Below, in pieces: positions 60,669-64,000 of a stretch of DNA of 64,000 bases; positions within the stretch are counted from its first letter, which is position 1; each line of letters starts with the position of its first letter. The stretch is from Woeseiaceae bacterium (GTDB lineage: Bacteria; Pseudomonadota; Gammaproteobacteria; Steroidobacterales; Woeseiaceae). The translations under genes were made by a program, and so were the position numbers. The notes under the pieces were generated by a model. That model made no database searches and was not told the DNA's origin. It saw only the letters and a list, made by a program, of their open reading frames with translations. The stretch is taken from the NCBI GenBank assembly GCA_021773035.1, contig JAJFKU010000056.1, positions 62,001-126,000 on the forward strand, read 5' to 3'.

Positions 60669-61651
60669 CTGAGAAACTTACCGCAAAGGATTTCACAACC
60701 GCACAGGAAGTCCGCTGGTGCCCGGGCTGCGGTGACTATGCGATTTTGAAATCCGTCACCAACGCGCTGGCCGATGTCGGTGCGAGCCGCGAGAACACCG
60801 CTTTCGTGTCCGGTATCGGCTGTGCCGCACGCTTCCCTTACTACGTGGAAACCTACGGTTTTCACACCATCCATGGACGCGCACCCGCAGTCGCAACCGG
60901 GCTCAAACTCGCGAACCCGGAATTGGACGTATGGGTCGTGACCGGCGACGGCGACGGCCTGTCTATCGGCGGGAATCACCTGATGCATGCGCTTCGTCGC
61001 AACGTCGGCTTAAAAATATTGTTATTTAACAACGAGATATACGGCCTGACCAAGGGGCAGTATTCGCCAACCTCTCGCGTGGGCACGACATCGCCATCCA
61101 GCCCGAGAGGTTCCTTCGACGCGCCGCTGTCGCCGGGGCAGTTCGCGCTGGGCGCGGGCGGCAAATTTTTTGCCCGTGGCGTCGATACTGACAAGACCGG
61201 CATGAGCGATGTGCTGCGACAGGCGCATGCCTTTCAGGGGACTTCACTGGTTGAGATTTTCCAGAACTGCATCGTCTACAACGAAAACGTGTTTGCGGAC
61301 TTCACCGACCGCAAGAACGCCGCGAACTCGCAACTACATTTGAAACATGGCGAAGCTATGCTGTTTGGCGAAAATAATGGCAAGGGCATTCACCTGAATC
61401 GCGACACGCTGCAGCTGGAAGTTGTCGACGCCGAAAAATCGCCTGACGAAGTACTCATACACGACGAAGGCAATGCAACCATTGCGAGACTGCTGATCGA
61501 CTTACACCTGCCTGTCGCGTTGGGCGTCATTTACCGGCAGCCCGCGACCAGCTACGAAGATGCGTTCTACGCCCACCACCCGTCACGCATGCAGCGCACA
61601 AAAAGTATCGGTGACTTCATCAGGGGACCGAGCAGCTGGGTCGTGGACTGA
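60665..61651 (+). CDS. korB: 2-oxoacid:ferredoxin oxidoreductase beta subunit (KorB)
   Basis: The thiamine-diphosphate- and 4Fe-4S-binding subunit. The 328-residue product has WCPGCGDYAIL and SGIGCAARFPYY, which with a further Cys bind the cluster. The ThDP motif is GDGDGLSIGGNHLMHALRRN and the metal site NNEIYGLTKGQYSPTS. Its pairing with a fused alpha subunit identifies the two-subunit KOR type. It is translationally coupled to korA. The enzyme suggests either an oxygen-tolerant KOR working with the normal TCA cycle or use under low oxygen. Confidence 0.93.
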   Translation: MTEKLTAKDFTTAQEVRWCPGCGDYAILKSVTNALADVGASRENTAFVSGIGCAARFPYYVETYGFHTIHGRAPAVATGLKLANPELDVWVVTGDGDGLSIGGNHLMHALRRNVGLKILLFNNEIYGLTKGQYSPTSRVGTTSPSSPRGSFDAPLSPGQFALGAGGKFFARGVDTDKTGMSDVLRQAHAFQGTSLVEIFQNCIVYNENVFADFTDRKNAANSQLHLKHGEAMLFGENNGKGIHLNRDTLQLEVVDAEKSPDEVLIHDEGNATIARLLIDLHLPVALGVIYRQPATSYEDAFYAHHPSRMQRTKSIGDFIRGPSSWVVD

Positions 61652-61673
61652 GCCAAAAAGGTCTTTATCCCCT

Positions 61674-62513
61674 TCATCGATTCCTGATCCACAGGCCACT
61701 GCTGCACGACGCGACGCCGTCGTCTTCCAACTTCAGAAGATGCGCGAGTAACGAACGCTCGGCCCAGACATATAGCGTCCGGTCGATGTCTTTGTAAACG
61801 TGTGGTACCAGGCCCATGCTCGTTGAGCCCGGATTGTCCTCAAGCGCCGCTGCGACTTTCGCCTCGCGTGCCAGGCGGTGCTCAACGATCCAGTCGATCA
61901 GCCGATCCGGGTCTTCGATCAGTTCGCCATGACCGGGTGCCAGCGCAGCAGGCTTGAGTGCTTTAAGCTTTGCTAACGAGGCGAGGTAGTCCTGCATATT
62001 GCCGTCAGGCGGGTCGATAACGACCGTCGAGCCGTCGATCACATGGTCGCCCGTGAAAATCCAGTTGAGTCCAAGCTGTCTGTAGCAGAGGTGGTTCGAG
62101 GCATGTCCCGGTGTCCGGATGGCCTCGATTTCCATGCCGCCAAGCACGATCCGGTCGCCATCTTCGAGCACTCGGTCCGGAACAAACGTCGTGTCCTGGT
62201 GTGCGCCAGGCGGCGCCCGCCGGCCCAGTAATTCGGCCCCACTACGTTGCGCCAGCTCAACAGCCGCTGGCGAATGGTCGGGATGCGTATGTGTAACCAG
62301 TATCCATTTGATCGCCGATGCAGCGGTTTCCTGTATCGCGTCCAGATGGCTGTCGATGACCGGGCCCGGGTCGAGCACGGCAACCTCGTTGTCGCCAAAC
62401 AGGTAGGTGTTCGTGCCCGGCCCCGTCATCATCGAAGGATTTGGCGCCAACAAACGTCGCACGCCAGGCGCCAATTGAGTCAACACCGGCAACGCGGACC
62501 CGAAGGGGGTCAT
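61674..62513 (-). CDS. MBL-fold metallo-hydrolase, LACTB2-like
   Basis: The 279-residue product has the metallo-beta-lactamase pattern T-H-T-H-P-D-H, a further His in RTPGHASNHLCY, the metal-bridging FTGDHVI, and LAPGHG. NPSMMTGPGTNTYLFG at the N-terminus and a C-terminal winged-helix segment point to the LACTB2/RNase-like group of hydrolases. Its ATG overlaps the NUDIX gene stop by 4 bp, so both are co-translated. Substrate undefined. Confidence 0.88.
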   Translation of the reverse strand: MTPFGSALPVLTQLAPGVRRLLAPNPSMMTGPGTNTYLFGDNEVAVLDPGPVIDSHLDAIQETAASAIKWILVTHTHPDHSPAAVELAQRSGAELLGRRAPPGAHQDTTFVPDRVLEDGDRIVLGGMEIEAIRTPGHASNHLCYRQLGLNWIFTGDHVIDGSTVVIDPPDGNMQDYLASLAKLKALKPAALAPGHGELIEDPDRLIDWIVEHRLAREAKVAAALEDNPGSTSMGLVPHVYKDIDRTLYVWAERSLLAHLLKLEDDGVASCSSGLWIRNR

Positions 62514-63289
62514 GACTTGGCGCCCGGATAATCCCGGTCGCCCGGCAGCACGACCTCCTGTCTGCCATGCCGTTCGATGATCACTGGAATCATGCTGGTA
62601 ATACCCCATTCGACGCACGATCTGGCCCAATCCACGAGGCTTTCGAGCGTTTTGTGTCGCGCAACACTCTCCAGTGTCTTGACGGTTGGAAAGTGCAAAT
62701 TCATATCGCCGCTGCGCCCGGCCGCCAGGACTTCTGCTGCTGTCGCCCAGCAGGAATCCGTTAGTTCTCCACCGCAATGCACCGGATCCTGTCCGTCCGG
62801 CAACTCCGTCAGGAAAAAGCGTGCCGAATAGCGTTTCGCCTGCGTCGGCGGCGTAACCCAGTGACCGAAGTAATGCAGCTCTCCGCAATGCAGGGACAGT
62901 TCATTGCGCAACACGAAATCTGCCCAGCTCGCAGAGCCGTCGTTGAGCGCGTCACGCACCGACGCGAGGTTTTCATCAAGACTCGAGCGGTCGGCCAGCA
63001 GTACACCCGTTTCTTCGAACAACTCGCGAACGGCGGCGCTGTAGTAGTCGAGACCGTTGCCTTCGACGCCGAGTCGCGAACTGGCGGCTGCGCCGCTTAG
63101 CCCGCAGCAGAACTCGTGGACCAGGGAATCGTCGCTATCGACTACGCCTCCCGGGAACGCGTGAGCAGCCCCGAACGACGACTGCTCATGACGCCTGACC
63201 ATGAATACCTCGGGCTCACCCCGTGCAGCCCTGACCAAAACGACGGTTGACGAGGGCCTTGCCGCGGCAGCATCAGTCACGCTTTGCAT
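62510..63289 (-). CDS. NUDIX hydrolase, NUDT19-like
   Basis: The roughly 259-residue product has a NUDIX fold with a long insertion: FPGGVVDSDDS ... YYSAAVRELFEETGVLL, matching the REx2EExG core. VLVRAARGEPEVFMVRRHEQSSFG precedes it and HYFGHWVTPPTQAKRYSARFFL follows, as in NUDT19/NUDT7-type CoA or related diphosphatases. Starts: ATG 63289, TTG 63310 (AAGG 6 nt upstream) or GTG 63301. It overlaps the SRPBCC gene end by 17 bp and is coupled to the MBL gene. Confidence 0.85.
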   Translation of the reverse strand: MQSVTDAAAARPSSTVVLVRAARGEPEVFMVRRHEQSSFGAAHAFPGGVVDSDDSLVHEFCCGLSGAAASSRLGVEGNGLDYYSAAVRELFEETGVLLADRSSLDENLASVRDALNDGSASWADFVLRNELSLHCGELHYFGHWVTPPTQAKRYSARFFLTELPDGQDPVHCGGELTDSCWATAAEVLAAGRSGDMNLHFPTVKTLESVARHKTLESLVDWARSCVEWGITSMIPVIIERHGRQEVVLPGDRDYPGAKS

Positions 63290-63824
63290 CGCCTGCTTCA
63301 CGACCTTCAACGTGAGCCTTCAGCCTCCCGAGCGCCTCGCCGACAACCGAATCCACCGGACCCGATATCGCATCGAGGCCACCGGCGCGATAGCCACCTA
63401 CCGCATAGGTGAACGTCACCTTCGTGCCATCCTGCACGTCTTCGAACTCCCAGGTCATGTTGCCGTCGACACCCATGAGTCCGAGCGGCCCCAAACCACC
63501 GCTGAGCCGAATGACAACACCGGGATTGACCATCGTAACCGTCATATGAACGACACCGCCGCCCGACTCGAAGTGCTCGCAGAAACAACCCGGGAGTTCT
63601 GTGGCGATGCTGAGTCGCCTGGCATCTCCTGACACCGTGTGATCGGAACTCCACCAGTGGCCGATCTCGCCGATGGCCGCATTCCAGACCCGGGCTCGTT
63701 CGGCCTCGACAATGACTTCGCTGGCTGTCGTGAAACCGCCGGCCGCGGAGTCTGTCACTTCGGCGAAAGCCGTAACCGCAAGAATCGAGATCGCGCATAG
63801 AACCGTGCGAAACACGTTTTTCAT
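63273..63824 (-). CDS. Secreted SRPBCC-fold protein
   Basis: The 183-residue product has a signal peptide (MKNVFRTVLCAISILAVTAFA). A START/SRPBCC-like domain follows: ASEVIVEAERARVWNAAIGEIGHWWSSDHTVSGDARRLS, LGPLGLMGVDGNMTWEFEDVQDGTKVTFTYAVGGY. The domain usually binds hydrophobic ligands; export is less common for the family. No catalytic residues are defined. It overlaps the NUDIX gene and heads a three-gene minus-strand unit. Confidence 0.82.
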   Translation of the reverse strand: MKNVFRTVLCAISILAVTAFAEVTDSAAGGFTTASEVIVEAERARVWNAAIGEIGHWWSSDHTVSGDARRLSIATELPGCFCEHFESGGGVVHMTVTMVNPGVVIRLSGGLGPLGLMGVDGNMTWEFEDVQDGTKVTFTYAVGGYRAGGLDAISGPVDSVVGEALGRLKAHVEGREAGDAKRD

Positions 63825-63848
63825 TGGGGCCTCTCCTGTCGTTTCGGC

Positions 63849-63923
63849 CTAGCTTACCGTAATCAGGAGAAATATCGCGGCGGCGATTGCAGTTCCAAAG
63901 TAGAGTTTTTTCCAGAAAGACAT
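63849..63923 (-). CDS. Possible 24-residue single-span membrane peptide
   Basis: MSFWKKLYFGTAIAAAIFLLITVS: a short basic start, one hydrophobic helix, stop TAG. A weak GAGC lies about 8 nt upstream. The in-frame sequence just before the ATG (KSIYDHYSSYS) also looks protein-like but is cut off by stops with no other start codon. It lies upstream of the SRPBCC gene on the same strand. Too short to be confident. Confidence 0.3.
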   Translation of the reverse strand: MSFWKKLYFGTAIAAAIFLLITVS

Positions 63924-64000
63924 TGAATAGCTCGAATAGTGGTCATAGATCGATTTGCCTGTATTGTTGCCCTATCAGCATGAACCGTCGCTGAAGCCCG

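Noticed and set aside
1..64000. CRISPR arrays, insertion sequences, prophage, integrase or transposase genes
   Set aside because: No regularly spaced repeats, terminal inverted repeats or transposase/integrase proteins were seen in any frame.

Overview
The window is about 64 kb of roughly 58-60 % GC chromosomal DNA from a Gram-negative gammaproteobacterium. The rpsU-yqeY-dnaG-rpoD block with tsaD divergent, Slt70, DegQ, UppP, the Cca nucleotidyltransferase with HD domain, TldD/PmbA, and many lipoproteins and outer-membrane barrels all point that way. The gene mix (aerobic-type exported oxidoreductases, B12-dependent ribonucleotide reductase, 2-oxoglutarate:ferredoxin oxidoreductase, haloalkane dehalogenase) would fit a marine-sediment lineage such as Woeseiaceae, but that placement is inference. 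No IS element, phage or CRISPR array was seen.

Layout. 1-2.4 kb: 5' part of nrdJ (minus) with a near-consensus promoter and NrdR-type palindromes, divergent from a small heat-shock gene with a sigma-32-like promoter. 2.4-9.8 kb: envelope genes degQ, slt, a lipoprotein peptidase, cca, a probable barrel protein and uppP. 9.8-15 kb: MidA-like methyltransferase, pteridine reductase, S41 protease lipoprotein, folK, folB, tsaD. 15-19.6 kb: macromolecular synthesis operon. 19.7-23 kb: a prepilin-like protein coupled to a GGDEF/EAL protein. 23.2-23.5 kb: a tRNA-Ile(CAU) gene split by a 234-nt group I intron. 23.6-27.4 kb: small unrelated genes. 27.4-30.7 kb: rsgA-pxpA-pxpB-pxpC. 31.5-39.6 kb: a minus-strand run of pmbA, tldD, LysE-type exporter, rhomboid, amidohydrolase, DUF2207 and LemA.

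39.6-51.5 kb is the most unusual stretch. On the minus strand lie DUF3570, DUF4266, two outer-membrane barrel proteins (one with SH3) and a 923-residue di-heme lipoprotein with a propeller-like front. Across a 700-bp divergent spacer lie a mono-heme secreted protein, a lipoprotein with duplicated CxxCH-HNCW units plus a LamG-like domain, and a Tat-exported DUF1501-like protein, closed by a strong terminator. Nearly every product carries an export signal, so the block may encode a cell-surface redox or polymer-processing apparatus.

51.5-64 kb: a three-part zinc ribbon/N2227-like methyltransferase/PqqD-like fusion, a GNAT enzyme, a Tat-exported molybdenum hydroxylase pair, two alpha/beta hydrolases including a haloalkane dehalogenase, fdxA divergent from korAB, and an MBL-fold/NUDIX/SRPBCC cluster.
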